DNA of 64,000 nucleotides, taken from assembly GCF_014207235.1 (NCBI RefSeq), contig NZ_JACHDA010000002.1, positions 558,001 to 622,000 on the forward strand. The letters are read 5' to 3'. Each line of letters opens with the position of its first letter. Position 1 is the first letter of the stretch. The notes below the pieces were generated by a model, which had not been told where the DNA came from, ran no database searches, and saw only the letters and a program-made list of their open reading frames with translations. This document shows, one piece after another, positions 41,873 through 51,533 of the stretch. The position numbers were made by a program, and so were the translations under genes. This DNA comes from Sphingopyxis sp. JAI128. GTDB lineage: Bacteria > Pseudomonadota > Alphaproteobacteria > Sphingomonadales > Sphingomonadaceae.

Positions 41873-42757
41873 TCACGGATAGCTCACCGTCTTGGGCACT
41901 TCGGGGATCGGGATGAATTCCTCGCTGTCGCCGGGGACGAGCGGGAATTTGCGGTCCTTCCATTCCTGCTTCGCTTCGTTGATGCGGTCGCGCGAGGAGC
42001 TCACGAAATTCCACCAGACATGGCGCGGGGTCGTGAACGCTTCGCCGCCGAGCAGCATCACACGCGCGTCGCTGGTTGCGCGGAGCGTCATCGCCTGTCC
42101 GGGTTTCAGGATATAGAGGCTGTAGCGGTCGAGCGCTTCGCCATCGAGGGTCGCGTCTCCGATCGCCACCAGTAGCGCGCGTTCGTCGGCCTCGGCATCG
42201 ATCGGCAAGGCCGCCCCGGCATTCATCAAAATGTCGGCGTAGATGGTCGCGCTGTGCTGCGTGGTCGGCGCGGTCGCGCCCCACAAGCTGCCCATGATCA
42301 CGCGCGCCGACACACTGCCATCCTCGACGAGCGGCAATCGGTCGGCCGGGACATGTTCGAACGCCGCGTCGATCTCTTCCTTGCCATCGGGGAGCGCAAG
42401 CCAGGTCTGCATGCCCGAAATGCCCGATCCCGTCGCACGTTCGGCCTGCGGCGTGCGCTCCGAATGGACGATGCCGCGTCCCGCGGTCATCAGGTTGCAC
42501 GCGCCGGGTCGGATCGTCGCGCAGGTGCCGAGGCTGTCGCGATGGTCGATCGCGCCCTCGAACAAATAGGTGACCGTCGACAGGTTGATATGGGGGTGCG
42601 GGCGAACGTCCATGCCCTGCCCGATATCGAAATGCGCGGGGCCGAACTGATCGACGAAGATGAAGGGGCCGACCATCGTGCGGGCCTTGTTCGGCAGCGT
42701 GCGGCGCACGTCGAACGCGCCGATATCGTGGGTCGAGGGAGTGATGACGGTGAACAT
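41873..42757 (-). CDS. Pirin family protein
   Basis: A 294-aa double-cupin protein. The metal site HPHINLSTVTYLFEGAIDHRDSLG and the pirin core IRPGACNLMTAGRGIVHSERTP with Glu are intact, as is QTWLALPDGKEE. The C-terminal pirin domain ends RDRINEAKQEWKDRKF. Pirins are non-haem iron proteins; some bacterial members have quercetinase activity, others act as redox-linked regulators. The ATG overlaps the stop of the cupin gene (TGATG), so they are coupled in the order bolA, cupin, pirin. Confidence 0.93.
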   Translation of the reverse strand: MFTVITPSTHDIGAFDVRRTLPNKARTMVGPFIFVDQFGPAHFDIGQGMDVRPHPHINLSTVTYLFEGAIDHRDSLGTCATIRPGACNLMTAGRGIVHSERTPQAERATGSGISGMQTWLALPDGKEEIDAAFEHVPADRLPLVEDGSVSARVIMGSLWGATAPTTQHSATIYADILMNAGAALPIDAEADERALLVAIGDATLDGEALDRYSLYILKPGQAMTLRATSDARVMLLGGEAFTTPRHVWWNFVSSSRDRINEAKQEWKDRKFPLVPGDSEEFIPIPEVPKTVSYP

Positions 42758-43131
42758 CAGTCGAGCCTTTCCAGCGTCTTTCGGGTCTTTCCGGTTTCGA
42801 CATTGCCGGTGTTGAGCGTCGAACCGGGTTCGAGCAGCAGGACATGGCATTCGCCGTCCAGCGCCTCGGGACAATGTTCGACGCCGTGCGGCACGATGAT
42901 GAATTCGCCGGGCTCGACGATCACGTCGCGGTCGCGAAACGCCATCTTCATCCGGCCGGCGACGACGAGGAAGAGTTCATCCTCCTGTACATGATGATGC
43001 CAGTCGAACTTGCCGTCGAGCTTGACCAGCTTGACCTGGAAATCATTGATGTCGCCCGCGACGCGCGGGTTCCAGGCATCGGGGATTTTCGAGAAGGCGT
43101 CGGCGAGATTGACCTTGTCGGCCATCGTCAT
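42757..43131 (-). CDS. Single-domain cupin protein
   Basis: A 124-aa cupin. The first motif is WHHHVQEDELFLVVAGRMKM (two His and a Glu), the second PGEFIIVPHGVEHCPEA. These four metal-ligand positions are intact. It resembles mannose-6-phosphate isomerase-like cupins of unknown substrate. The ATG at 43131 overlaps the bolA stop (ATGA); ATG 43125 is an alternative two codons in. It lies between bolA and pirin in a tightly coupled three-gene unit. The grouping suggests iron or redox housekeeping, but this is inference. Confidence 0.88.
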   Translation of the reverse strand: MTMADKVNLADAFSKIPDAWNPRVAGDINDFQVKLVKLDGKFDWHHHVQEDELFLVVAGRMKMAFRDRDVIVEPGEFIIVPHGVEHCPEALDGECHVLLLEPGSTLNTGNVETGKTRKTLERLD

Positions 43132-43418
43132 TCGCCCGGCGCCATGGCCTTGATCGCCAGCGCGTGAACGCGCTGGCCCGGCAGGTCGCCGAGCGCCTTG
43201 TTCACCGTCCGCTGGCGCGCGACGCGGTTCATGCCGGCAAAGCCCGCCCACTCGATGGTCAGGCTGAAATGCGATTCGCCCGATCCGTCGTCGCCCGCAT
43301 GGCCATGATGGCTGGCGCTGTCGTTGCTGAGGGTGAAATTCGCGTCGGGAAAGGCTGCGGCGAGCAGGCTTTCCATCTCTTGCTGTACGGGGCCTTTGTT
43401 GCTCATGGACTTGACCAT
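43128..43418 (-). CDS. bolA: BolA family protein
   Basis: A 96-aa BolA-fold protein. EMESLLAAAFPDANFTLSNDSASHHGH is the N-terminal helix and strand, HFSLTIEWAGFAGMNRVARQRTVNKALGDLPGQRVHALAIKAMAP the core with the class II KH-like fold and the FAGMNRVARQRTVN signature. A His-rich loop (SHHGHAGDDG) could bind an iron-sulfur cluster together with a monothiol glutaredoxin, as in other BolA proteins. The ATG at 43418 follows AAAGG. It is divergent from the J-domain gene with 65 nt between starts, a layout frequent in alphaproteobacteria. Confidence 0.93.
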   Translation of the reverse strand: MVKSMSNKGPVQQEMESLLAAAFPDANFTLSNDSASHHGHAGDDGSGESHFSLTIEWAGFAGMNRVARQRTVNKALGDLPGQRVHALAIKAMAPGE

Positions 43419-43483
43419 AAGCCTTTCGTCGCCAAATTATAAGGCCTTCCAAAGCTCTCCACTCTCGATTCCGAAAGCCCCTC

Positions 43484-44077
43484 GTGCCGTCCTCTGCCCG
43501 CCCATCCCGATTTCATGGCCGCGTCCCGCGCGAGGAGCGCTGCGCCGCGCCCGGCTGCCGCGAGGCGGGCGAATTTCGCGCGCCGGTCTCTTCGCACCGA
43601 TCGCCCGACGGGCCGCCGCCGTACCGCTGGCTGTGCCTCGACCATGTGCGCGAATTCAACGCGGGCTATAATTTCTTCGAGGGAATGAGCGCCGACCAGA
43701 TCATGGCGGCGCAATCGCCGACCGCCGGATGGGAAACCGAAAGCCGCACCTTCCGCCCCGCGGGCAGCGCCGACCTGCCGCCGCGCTGGGCCGATTTCAA
43801 GGACCCGATGGATGCGCTTGGCGCGCGCTTTCGCCAGCGGATGGATGCGGCGCGGCGCGAGGCGGCGACCCCCGGCCTGTCGCGCGAGGAGCAGGACGCG
43901 ATGCAGTTGATGGCGTTGCCCGCCGATGCCGACCGCGCGGCGCTGCGCCGGCGCTACAGCGAACTCGTCCGCAAATATCATCCCGACCGGAATGGCGGCG
44001 ATCGCAGTTTCGAAACAAGGCTGGGTGCGGTAGTCGAAGCCTATCAATTGCTGAGGAAGAGCAAGGCGTTCGCATAG
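43484..44077 (+). CDS. J-domain protein with N-terminal Cys/His pair motif
   Basis: A 197-aa co-chaperone-like protein. The J domain is at the C-terminus: MALPADADRAALRRRYSELVRKYHPDRNGGDR with the HPD triad at residues 166-168, so it can stimulate DnaK ATPase. The N-terminal 60 residues hold CAAPGC (Cys20, Cys25) and CLDH (Cys51, His54), a possible zinc site, before a WADFKDPMDAL linker. This arrangement is typical of the alphaproteobacterial J-domain protein next to bolA and cobS. The start is GTG 43484. A SnoaL-like gene follows after 10 nt. Confidence 0.92.
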   Translation: MPSSARPSRFHGRVPREERCAAPGCREAGEFRAPVSSHRSPDGPPPYRWLCLDHVREFNAGYNFFEGMSADQIMAAQSPTAGWETESRTFRPAGSADLPPRWADFKDPMDALGARFRQRMDAARREAATPGLSREEQDAMQLMALPADADRAALRRRYSELVRKYHPDRNGGDRSFETRLGAVVEAYQLLRKSKAFA

Positions 44078-44087
44078 GAGAGGCGCA

Positions 44088-44525
44088 ATGAGCGACCTGA
44101 ACGAAGCACGGATCGCGGTGGTGCGCCGCCACATGGCGCTCGAGATCACGCGCGACTGGGACGGCGTTCTCGCGACCTTCGACCATCCGCGCTACGAACT
44201 GATGGGCCCCGGCACGATCTTCGATGGCGAGGCGGCAGTCCGCTCCTATTTCGCGTCGTCGCGCGAGCCCTTTCCCGACCAGTCGAACGAGGTTATCGCG
44301 ATCGCCGCCGACGCGGGCACGAATACGGTGCTCGTCGAATTCTGGCTGACCGGCACGCATCTGGGGCCGCTCAAGCTCGGCCTGCGCACGATCGAGCCGA
44401 CGGGCAAGGCGTTCCGCATTCGGATGGCCGCGAGCTTCGAATTCGCGCCGGGCGGCGACAAGATCGTCTGCGAACGCCCCTATTACGACCAGTCGGCGGT
44501 GATGAAGGCGCTGGGCCTCCTTTAG
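44088..44525 (+). CDS. SnoaL-like / NTF2-fold protein
   Basis: A 145-aa single-domain protein of the SnoaL/NTF2-like fold: an N-terminal helix ([21 protein letters not shown]), [27 protein letters not shown] and the curved sheet [22 protein letters not shown]. Such proteins include isomerases and binding proteins. No catalytic residue is decisive here. AGGAGAGGCGC precedes the ATG, and the gene starts 10 nt after the J-domain stop. cobS follows 103 nt later. Confidence 0.85.
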   Translation: MSDLNEARIAVVRRHMALEITRDWDGVLATFDHPRYELMGPGTIFDGEAAVRSYFASSREPFPDQSNEVIAIAADAGTNTVLVEFWLTGTHLGPLKLGLRTIEPTGKAFRIRMAASFEFAPGGDKIVCERPYYDQSAVMKALGLL

Positions 44526-44628
44526 AATATCGCCACGAAAGGCGTTGCAAGCCGCAACCCATGACGATACCGCGACGGCGAAGCGCCGCCGCGCGGCGAC
44601 TCTCCCCGTTTGCTTGCTGGACTTTGCC

Positions 44629-45618
44629 ATGACCGATATCCCGAACAGCCTTCCCGACCACCACGGCTCGACGCTGCTGGCAGCGCCCGATACCGAGGTC
44701 GATGCGCGCGAGGTCTTCGGGGTCGATATCGACATGAAGGTGCCGGCGTTCAGCGAGGCCGACGAGCGCGTCCCCGACCTCGACCCTGCTTATGTCTTCG
44801 ACGGCGACACGACGCTCGCGATCCTCGCCGGCTTCAAATATAACCGCCGCGTGATGGTGCAGGGCTATCACGGCACGGGCAAGTCGACGCATATCGAACA
44901 GGTTGCCGCCCGCCTCAAATGGCCGTGCATCCGCGTCAACCTCGACGCGCATATCAGCCGTATCGACCTGGTCGGCCGCGACGCGATCGTGCTGCGCGAC
45001 GGCCAGCAGGTCACCGAATTTCGCGAAGGCCTGCTCCCCTGGGCGCTGCAGACCCCGACCGCGCTCGTTTTCGACGAATATGACGCCGGGCGTCCCGATG
45101 TGATGTTCGTGATCCAGCGCGTGCTGGAAACCGAGGGCAAGCTGACCCTGCTCGACCAGAACCGCGTGATCCGCCCGAACCCGCACTTCCGCCTCTTCTC
45201 GACCGCGAACACCGTCGGGCTGGGCGACACGAGCGGGCTGTATCACGGCACGCAGCAGATCAACCAGGGCCAGATGGACCGCTGGAACATCGTCGTCACG
45301 CTGAACTATCTGCCCGCGGCGACCGAAAGCGCGATCATCCTCGCCAAGGTGCCCGACACCGACGACACGACGGTTGCCAATATGGTGAAGGTTGCGGATT
45401 TGACGCGGCAGGGCTTCATAAACGGCGACATCTCGACCGTGATGTCGCCGCGCACGGTGATCAGCTGGGCGCAGAACACCGCGATCTTCAACAATATCGG
45501 CTTCGCGTTCCGTTTGAGCTTCCTCAACAAGTGCGACGAGGCCGAGCGAATGATCGTCGCCGAATATTATCAGCGCGTGTTCGGCGAGGATTTGCCCGAA
45601 AGCGTGACCGGCAAATGA
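44629..45618 (+). CDS. cobS: Cobaltochelatase CobS-type AAA+ ATPase
   Basis: A 329-aa MoxR-like AAA+ ATPase. Walker [10 protein letters not shown] is at residues 79-87, Walker B LVFDEYD near 145, the sensor-1 region is [14 protein letters not shown], and the arginine-finger region MDRW. In aerobic cobalamin synthesis CobS and CobT form the chaperone-like ring that drives cobalt insertion by CobN. The protein is close to the canonical CobS length. No cobN or other cob gene is in the window, and the neighbours are a J-domain protein, bolA and a hydrolase, so another role is possible. The ATG at 44629 has no strong ribosome binding site. Confidence 0.93.
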   Translation: MTDIPNSLPDHHGSTLLAAPDTEVDAREVFGVDIDMKVPAFSEADERVPDLDPAYVFDGDTTLAILAGFKYNRRVMVQGYHGTGKSTHIEQVAARLKWPCIRVNLDAHISRIDLVGRDAIVLRDGQQVTEFREGLLPWALQTPTALVFDEYDAGRPDVMFVIQRVLETEGKLTLLDQNRVIRPNPHFRLFSTANTVGLGDTSGLYHGTQQINQGQMDRWNIVVTLNYLPAATESAIILAKVPDTDDTTVANMVKVADLTRQGFINGDISTVMSPRTVISWAQNTAIFNNIGFAFRLSFLNKCDEAERMIVAEYYQRVFGEDLPESVTGK

Positions 45619-46814
45619 TGCGGCTGCGCCACCTGACGGTGGCGTTCGGCGCCGCGCTGACGCTTTCCGGCTGCAGCATCGCGGCGGTCGATTATGGCAA
45701 GATACGCCACGCCGATTATGTCGCCGACCCGCGTTGCGCCGCGCAGCCGGGGGCCGTCGTCGATGGCGAGGCACTGCCCTATTTCTTTGCAACGAGCCGC
45801 TTGCCCGACTGCCGCACCAGCGAGATCGAATTGCTCCCCCACCGCGGCGACCGCATCCGCTATGGCCGCTTCAACGCGCCGCGCGAGGTCGTCGTCGGCA
45901 AGAAGACGCGCTTCCTGCCGCCGCTTGCCTTCCAGACGTCCGCCGACTGGTGGCGGGCGTTGCAGGCCGAAACCGACCGCAAGCAGGGGCGCGTATTGCT
46001 CTATGTTCACGGTTACCGCGAGAATTTCTCGACCACGTCGAATGATGCGGCGCAGATCGCGCGCATGACCGGTTTCGACGGACCGATCGTCGAATATAGC
46101 TGGCCGTCGCAGGGCAAGCTTTTGAGCTATGTCGTCGACGAAACGAACATGTATCACGACGTCCGCAATTTCCGCGACTTCCTGCAGTCGCTGGCCGAAC
46201 AGCCGTGGGTCAAGGAGATCGTCGTCGTCTCGCACTCGCTCGGCGCGCGGCTGGTGATACCGGCGATTTCCTATGTCGATCGCACGTCGAGCAACGCCGA
46301 CAGCAGCAATATCTCGAACATCATCCTTGCCTCGCCCGACATCGACCGCGAAACCTTTGAACGCGACATCGAGGACGAGGTGCTGTCGGCGCGGCGTGTC
46401 GCCAACGACCGGCGGATCACGATTTACACCTCGCGCGCCGACAAGGCGCTTGCCGCTTCGCGCGCGATCCACGGCTATCCGCGGCTTGGCTCGCCCTATT
46501 GTTTCGACCCGTTCGAGGCCGCGGATCTGAAAGCCAAAGGGCTGCCCGAACGTTGCTATCCCGCGTCGCGCCCCGGCCTCACGGTCGTCGACACCACCGA
46601 CGTATCGCGCGGACCGACGGGTCACAGCAATTTCCTGCGCAGCGCAGTGGCGTGCCGCGATTTCATCGACGTGGTCGCGAACAGACGCACACGCCCCGAG
46701 CGGGTCGCGACCGAGTGGGCGCATGTGTTCCGCCTGATGCCCGATCCCGCGGTGCCGAAGGACGGCGACGATTCAATCTGTCAGCGGACGCCCGAAGTGG
46801 AAGAGCCGCGGTGA
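45615..46814 (+). CDS. DUF900-type alpha/beta hydrolase, lipoprotein
   Basis: A 399-aa protein. The N-terminal helix [17 protein letters not shown] ends in a lipobox, so it is exported and lipid-anchored. The hydrolase core has [20 protein letters not shown] (oxyanion region), [13 protein letters not shown] (nucleophile Ser in SHSLG) and [10 protein letters not shown] with the candidate His. This is the DUF900/YjbB-like family of envelope serine hydrolases. Its ATG overlaps the cobS stop (ATGA), so it is translationally coupled to cobS and lies where cobT would normally follow. cobT is found 1.5 kb further on. Function unknown. Confidence 0.88.
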   Translation: MMRLRHLTVAFGAALTLSGCSIAAVDYGKIRHADYVADPRCAAQPGAVVDGEALPYFFATSRLPDCRTSEIELLPHRGDRIRYGRFNAPREVVVGKKTRFLPPLAFQTSADWWRALQAETDRKQGRVLLYVHGYRENFSTTSNDAAQIARMTGFDGPIVEYSWPSQGKLLSYVVDETNMYHDVRNFRDFLQSLAEQPWVKEIVVVSHSLGARLVIPAISYVDRTSSNADSSNISNIILASPDIDRETFERDIEDEVLSARRVANDRRITIYTSRADKALAASRAIHGYPRLGSPYCFDPFEAADLKAKGLPERCYPASRPGLTVVDTTDVSRGPTGHSNFLRSAVACRDFIDVVANRRTRPERVATEWAHVFRLMPDPAVPKDGDDSICQRTPEVEEPR

Positions 46815-46818
46815 GTCG

Positions 46819-46950
46819 CTAGAAACCGCACATGATGGCGAAATTGGCAAGCCAGACCACCAGCCCCTCACCCGTCCAGAGCCAGAGGCCGCCTGCCGCG
46901 ACCAGCCCGAACAGCGCCAGCGCAATCCAGTCCTGCCGCGCGACCTTCAT
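46819..46950 (-). CDS. 43-aa single-pass membrane protein coupled to the MFS gene
   Basis: A very short gene: MKVARQDWIALALFGLVAAG followed by LWLWTGEGLVVWLANFAIMCGF. A basic N-terminus precedes two hydrophobic stretches, possibly one or two membrane helices. Its ATG at 46950 overlaps the stop of the MFS gene (ATGA), strong evidence that it is real and co-translated. It could be a small partner or stabiliser of the transporter (inference). It ends 4 nt from the convergent hydrolase stop. Confidence 0.72.
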   Translation of the reverse strand: MKVARQDWIALALFGLVAAGGLWLWTGEGLVVWLANFAIMCGF

Positions 46951-48143
46951 GCCCGTTGGGGCCGGCTGACCGGCGCGTCGGCGATCGGCAGGTGGACGAG
47001 CCCCGCGAACAGGCCGAGCGCGATCGAGAATCCCCACGCGATATTATAGCTGCCCGTCGCATCGAAGATCAGCCCGGCGGTATAGGCGCCGAAAAAGCTG
47101 CCGAGCTGATGGCTGAGGAACACGACACCGTAGAGCATCGAGAGATAGCGGATGCCGAAGATGCGCCCGACGATGCCGCTGGTGAGCGGCACGGTTCCGA
47201 GCCACAGGAACCCCATCGCGCCGGCAAAGGCAAGCGCGGTCCAATGGGTCAGCGGCAGGAAAAGAAAGAGCGCGATCACCGCCGAACGCGCGGTGTAGAG
47301 CGCCGACAGCACATATTTCTGGCGCAGCAGATCGCCTGCCCGCCCGAAAACGTACGAACCGAGGATGTTGAACAGCCCGACGAGGGCGAGCACCTGCGCC
47401 CCGATCTCGATCCCCAGCCCCTTGTCGTCGAGGTAGGCGGGCAGATGCGTCGCGATGAAGGCGATATGGAAACCGCAAACGAAAAAGCCCGCATTGAGCA
47501 GCCAGTAACCGCGGTGGACGGCGGCCTCACGCAGCGCCTCGCGCGCGGTCTGCTCGACCTCCAGGGTCAGGCTCGCGCCGCTGTCGGTGCGCCCCGCCAC
47601 GCCGATCGCGAGCAGGCCGCACAGCGCGACGAGCCCCGCCATGATCCACAGCGTTTCGTGATAGCCGATGTCGCGCAGCAGCATCGACGCCAGCGGTACG
47701 ACAAGAAATTGGCCGAGCGATCCGCCCGCGGTGACGATGCCGAAGGCGCTGCTGCGCTTTTCAGGGCTGACGACGCGCCCGACCGCGCCGAGCACGACAA
47801 CGAAGGTCGTCGCCGACTGCGCCATGCCGATGAAGATGCCGAAGCTGATATGGAGCCCGATCGCATCGGTCGCGAACGCCGCACCGATCAGCCCGAGCGC
47901 ATAGAGCAGCGCCCCGCCGAGCACGACGCGCCCGGCGCCATGCTTGTCGGCCAGCGCGCCGACGAACGGCTGGACGAGCCCGAACAGCAGGTTCTGGAGC
48001 GCCATCGCGAGGCCGAAATCGGAGCGGCTGATGCCGATGTCGGCGCTCATCTGCGGCAGGAACAACCCGAACGACTGGCGCACGCCCATCGCCAGCGTGA
48101 CGATGAAGGCCGCGCAGGCGATGACAATCCACGGGCGTTTCAT
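46947..48143 (-). CDS. MFS transporter
   Basis: A 398-aa major-facilitator protein with 12 helices. The N-terminal half starts WIVIACAAFIVTLAMGVRQSFGLFLPQM, with the loop 2-3 motif GALADKHGAGRVVLGG. The second half has FGRAGDLLRQKYVL as the matching loop. The family is the OFA/monocarboxylate-like or nitrate-type branch, and the substrate is unknown. The ATG at 48143 is used; ATG 48155 is near, and neither has a good ribosome binding site. It is transcribed against cobS and cobT and splits them. A coupled 43-aa membrane peptide follows. Confidence 0.92.
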   Translation of the reverse strand: MKRPWIVIACAAFIVTLAMGVRQSFGLFLPQMSADIGISRSDFGLAMALQNLLFGLVQPFVGALADKHGAGRVVLGGALLYALGLIGAAFATDAIGLHISFGIFIGMAQSATTFVVVLGAVGRVVSPEKRSSAFGIVTAGGSLGQFLVVPLASMLLRDIGYHETLWIMAGLVALCGLLAIGVAGRTDSGASLTLEVEQTAREALREAAVHRGYWLLNAGFFVCGFHIAFIATHLPAYLDDKGLGIEIGAQVLALVGLFNILGSYVFGRAGDLLRQKYVLSALYTARSAVIALFLFLPLTHWTALAFAGAMGFLWLGTVPLTSGIVGRIFGIRYLSMLYGVVFLSHQLGSFFGAYTAGLIFDATGSYNIAWGFSIALGLFAGLVHLPIADAPVSRPQRA

Positions 48144-48224
48144 GGGGGAGACCATGCATCGCGGATGCGCCCGCACTCGTGCAAGGTCAAGCGAGCTTAG
48201 CTATGGCCGCATTCATTCCCTCTT

Positions 48225-48297
48225 CGTCACCCCGGACTTGACCCGGGGTTCATGGCTTCGCCGGCAAAATGGACCCCGGATCAAGTCCGGGGTGACG
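48225..48297. repeat. GTCACCCCGGACTTGACCC palindromic repeat, full copy
   Basis: CGTCACCCCGGACTTGACCC is mirrored by GGATCAAGTCCGGGGTGACG around a short centre. It is the same family as 14764-14836. It lies in the gap between the divergent MFS and cobT genes, 47 bases before the cobT start. Confidence 0.85.
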
Positions 48298-48343
48298 ATG
48301 AAAGGGATTTCTTCGACACCCAAAGCTGGTTAGAGCCGACTCG

Positions 48344-50167
48344 ATGACCGCCCAATCTCCCCTCGACGATTTCAAGGCTGCGCTGTCGAGCGTCGCGCGC
48401 GCGGTAACCCGCGATGCCGAGGTCGAGGTCGGCTTTACCGCCGACGCCCCGGCCCAGATCGGCAAGGCGATCAAGGTGCCCACGCCGTCGCGCACGCTGC
48501 CCGCCGATCAGGTCGCCGAAGCGCGCGGATTTGCCGACAGCTATGCGCTGCGCATGAAGCATCACAGCGAAAAACTGCACGCTGCGGCACGCCCCGCCGA
48601 ACCGCTCGCCGCCGCCGCGTTCGACGCGATGGAGCGCGCGCGGATCGAGGCGCTCGGCGCGCGCCATATGGACGGCATGCGCGGCAACCTTCGCGCCAGT
48701 CTTGCGATGCGGATGCGCTCGGACCCGATCAGCCGCGCGCAGGATCGGGCCGATGTCCCGATGTCGAGCGCGCTCGAATTGATGTTGCGCGAGGCGCTGA
48801 CCGGCGAACAGGCGCCGCAAGGTACCGAGACCGGCCTGTCGCTGGTGCGCGAATGGATCACCAACGAGGCGGGCGGCGACCTCACCGCATTGTCGATGCT
48901 GCTCGACGACCAGGCCGCCTTCGCCGAAACCGCCAAACTCGCGCTCCGCCACCTCGACCTGATCCAGAGCGACGAGCCGCTCGAGGAGGGCAGCGAGGAC
49001 GGCGGCGAGCAGGACGAAAGCGAAACCGAAGAGAGTCAGGAAGAGCAGGAAAGCGAAGACGGCGGCGCCGGCGAGAGCCAGGTCGACGCGCGCGCCGAAA
49101 TGGCGGGCGACCAGGCCGACGACGGCGACAGCGACCCCGACGCGCAGGAAATGGAAGCCGACGGCGAGCCCGAAATGGGCGGCGAAGGCGATGAAGGCAT
49201 GCTCCCGGTGCGCCCCAACCGCCTGCCGAGCGACATTCCCGATTTCAACTATCTGCGTTTCACCGAAAAGCATGACGAGATTATCGCAGCGACCGAGCTG
49301 TGCGACGCCGACGAGCTGACGCGACTGCGCGCCTATCTCGACCAGCAGATGACGCATCTGCAGGGCGCCGTGACCAAGCTGGCGAACCGGCTTCAGCGCC
49401 GGTTGATGGCGCAGCAGAACCGCGCGTGGGATTTCGACCAGGAGGAAGGCCAGCTCGACGCCGCGCGGCTCGCGCGCGTCATCGTCTCGCCCGGCAGCTC
49501 GTTGTCGTACAAGGTAGAACGCGACACCGACTTTCGCGATACCGTCGTCACCCTCCTCATCGACAACAGCGGATCGATGCGCGGCCGGCCGATCAGCATC
49601 GCCGCGATCAGCGCCGACATCCTCGCGCGCACGCTCGAACGCTGCGGTGTGAAGACCGAAATCCTGGGTTTCACCACGCGGACGTGGAAGGGCGGGCAAA
49701 GCCGCGAGGACTGGCTCGCCGCCGGACGCCCGCCGCACCCCGGCCGCCTCAACGACCTGCGCCACATCATCTACAAACCCGCCGACGAACCCTATCGCCG
49801 CGCGCGCAAATCACTGGGGCTGATGATGCGCGAAGGGCTGTTGAAAGAGAATATCGACGGCGAGGCGCTGATGTGGGCGCACCAGCGGATCATCGGCCGG
49901 CCCGAGGAACGCAAGATATTGATGGTGATTTCGGACGGCGCGCCGGTCGACGACAGCACCTTGTCGGTCAACCACGGCGCCTATCTCGACCAGCATCTGC
50001 GGCAGGTCATCGAATGGATCGAAAACCGCTCGCCAGTCGAGCTGTGCGCGATCGGAATCGGGCATGATGTGACGCGATACTACAGCCGCGCGGTGACGAT
50101 CATGGATGCCGAGCAATTGGGCGGCACGATGGTCGAGCAATTGGCGGGATTGTTCGACGTGGATTGA
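48344..50167 (+). CDS. cobT: Cobaltochelatase CobT-type protein with VWA domain
   Basis: A 607-aa protein. The N-terminal region (1-210) is helical. Residues about 215-285 are a very acidic linker (many Glu/Asp runs). A helical segment follows, then the C-terminal von Willebrand A domain with MIDAS motif [11 protein letters not shown] (Asp407) and [11 protein letters not shown]. CobT is the VWA partner of the CobS ATPase, analogous to BchD with BchI. The ATG at 48344 starts [14 protein letters not shown]. It is separated from cobS by the coupled hydrolase and a minus-strand MFS unit, so the two partners are probably expressed from different promoters. Confidence 0.93.
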   Translation: MTAQSPLDDFKAALSSVARAVTRDAEVEVGFTADAPAQIGKAIKVPTPSRTLPADQVAEARGFADSYALRMKHHSEKLHAAARPAEPLAAAAFDAMERARIEALGARHMDGMRGNLRASLAMRMRSDPISRAQDRADVPMSSALELMLREALTGEQAPQGTETGLSLVREWITNEAGGDLTALSMLLDDQAAFAETAKLALRHLDLIQSDEPLEEGSEDGGEQDESETEESQEEQESEDGGAGESQVDARAEMAGDQADDGDSDPDAQEMEADGEPEMGGEGDEGMLPVRPNRLPSDIPDFNYLRFTEKHDEIIAATELCDADELTRLRAYLDQQMTHLQGAVTKLANRLQRRLMAQQNRAWDFDQEEGQLDAARLARVIVSPGSSLSYKVERDTDFRDTVVTLLIDNSGSMRGRPISIAAISADILARTLERCGVKTEILGFTTRTWKGGQSREDWLAAGRPPHPGRLNDLRHIIYKPADEPYRRARKSLGLMMREGLLKENIDGEALMWAHQRIIGRPEERKILMVISDGAPVDDSTLSVNHGAYLDQHLRQVIEWIENRSPVELCAIGIGHDVTRYYSRAVTIMDAEQLGGTMVEQLAGLFDVD

Positions 50168-50341
50168 GTGCGCTTCGGTGGCCGGGGTATCGGAATTGCT
50201 GTGAATGCTTGCCTGTGGATTATATTTGGGGGTTAAGTAAACTGTCACCGTAATTCCACCGTAATTCCAACGTCGGCTCGCTATGAATCACCGATCAACC
50301 CAAATGGGAATCCCTAAAATCAGACTTCTGCCAAAGTAGTG

Positions 50342-51124
50342 CTAAGTTCCGCTCGGCGCCCGAGGCGTGTGCTCGTTGACCCAAATGGAAGTCTCTCCGA
50401 ACTGCCGCCCTTGGATTATCGCACGCACCGTTTCTTCAGAGCCGAATATGGCCAATGGGTCGAAGGCATGTTTGCGGAAGTGAGCGATCTCAATTTCTCG
50501 GTTCAGCATCGTGGACACGGCAGCAATTCGCTTTTGAAACTTCGCCTTAACTTCGCGGATCGCTATCGGCAGCATACGCTCCAGCCGCCCTAATGTCGCT
50601 TCATGGTAACTTGTCTGGTTCGAGGCCGACGCAGCGGCCCATGTGCCGTTGGGAGTTTCGACGGCGAAAAAGATGTCGCGATGCCACGTATGATCGCCAG
50701 CAGTGCGACCCGAATAGACGTGAGCTAGGGCTTGATTACGCACGTCGATAATCTTTGAGTGATCTTCCCATTCTTCGGACGTGAGCCGGTTTCGCTCCAA
50801 CTGAATTGAACCTCGCTCATCCTTTTGCCCGCTCGTTGACGTCGCACGCGCGTAATGCATGATCGAAGCCGACATTAGCGCTCGCTCGATGATCATAGGT
50901 TCCGGATCGCCACTTCGGCGCGGCTGAGCGGTGGTCGCCCGCAAGACTCGGACGCTCTCTTCGGCTTGCCTCAAGTCTCCCAAGCATGACTGAGCCCGCC
51001 AGGCCATCATGATCGCCGCCCTAACTTTCGGATTTGCACCTCTGCGCGCAAGGTCCTCAGCGAGGCTGCCCAAGTCAGTAAACATTGGGAACTGCATCGC
51101 GGACACATACCGCGCGCGCGTCAC
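50342..51124 (-). CDS. Hypothetical protein with a HEPN-like Rx5H motif, accessory
   Basis: A 260-aa soluble, mainly helical protein not assigned to a named family. The segment IIDVRNQALAHVYSG (Arg129, Asn130, His135) matches the HEPN RNase motif R-(N/D/H)-x4-H with a polar residue after the Arg, preceded by a long helix IERALMSASIMHYARA. That is suggestive, not proof. The later part includes WHRDIFFAVETPNGTW. The start is GTG 51124 with AAGGA about ten bases upstream. Base composition is lower in GC and codon use less biased than neighbours. It stands beside higBA in a small islet. No cognate antitoxin gene is adjacent. Confidence 0.55.
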   Translation of the reverse strand: MTRARYVSAMQFPMFTDLGSLAEDLARRGANPKVRAAIMMAWRAQSCLGDLRQAEESVRVLRATTAQPRRSGDPEPMIIERALMSASIMHYARATSTSGQKDERGSIQLERNRLTSEEWEDHSKIIDVRNQALAHVYSGRTAGDHTWHRDIFFAVETPNGTWAAASASNQTSYHEATLGRLERMLPIAIREVKAKFQKRIAAVSTMLNREIEIAHFRKHAFDPLAIFGSEETVRAIIQGRQFGETSIWVNEHTPRAPSGT

Positions 51125-51233
51125 GCCAGCAACGTCCTTGCGCGCTGGAATTGGAAGTTACGGAGACATTTTACCCAGCCCCTGAATTCGATACCAAGAT
51201 TTGAAGCAAGGCAATTGCGCGCGCCGCCAAGGC

Positions 51234-51533
51234 TCAGGCAGCAATCAGCCGCTTCACGACGAGGTCGGCTTCATGCTCTCTCGCCTTGGCGAGTTCATAG
51301 CGCGAATGCATCCGCAGCAGCGTCTCAGCCTTCACGCCAAAGGCCTTCTCAAAACGAATGGCCATATCGGCGGTCAGCGCCGCGCGGCCATTGAGTACGG
51401 CGCTCACCGACTGGCGGCTGACGCCGAACGCCTCCGCCACGTCATTGATCGATACGCCATGCGCTTCGACGATCTCGGTCTTCAGCCACTCGCCGGCATG
51501 GATCGCGAAAGAGGGGTGAACCTTGATAGCCAT
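51234..51533 (-). CDS. higA: HigA family antitoxin (XRE helix-turn-helix)
   Basis: A 99-aa antitoxin. The core VHPSFAIHAGEWLKTEIVEAHGVSINDVAEAFGVSRQSVSAVLNGRAALTADMAIRFEKAFG is the VapI/HigA signature: PG/HP start and the helix-turn-helix SRQSVSAVLNGRA. It binds and neutralises HigB and represses the operon. The start ATG overlaps the higB stop (TGATG), the reverse toxin-first order that defines the HigBA type. The C-terminal AEDLVVKRL-like tail is normal. It is the downstream gene of a two-gene operon. Confidence 0.95.
   Translation of the reverse strand: MAIKVHPSFAIHAGEWLKTEIVEAHGVSINDVAEAFGVSRQSVSAVLNGRAALTADMAIRFEKAFGVKAETLLRMHSRYELAKAREHEADLVVKRLIAA

Noticed and set aside
44526-44628. 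Cobalamin riboswitch before cobS or cobT
   Set aside because: The 103-base gap before cobS and the gap before cobT (a repeat) lack the B12 box and are too short.
50168-50341. tRNA or attachment site before the HEPN-like gene
   Set aside because: The 174 bases contain no cloverleaf or CCA end and no matching repeat at the other border of the islet; GTAATTCCA occurs twice in a row (50252-50270), but only as a short tandem.
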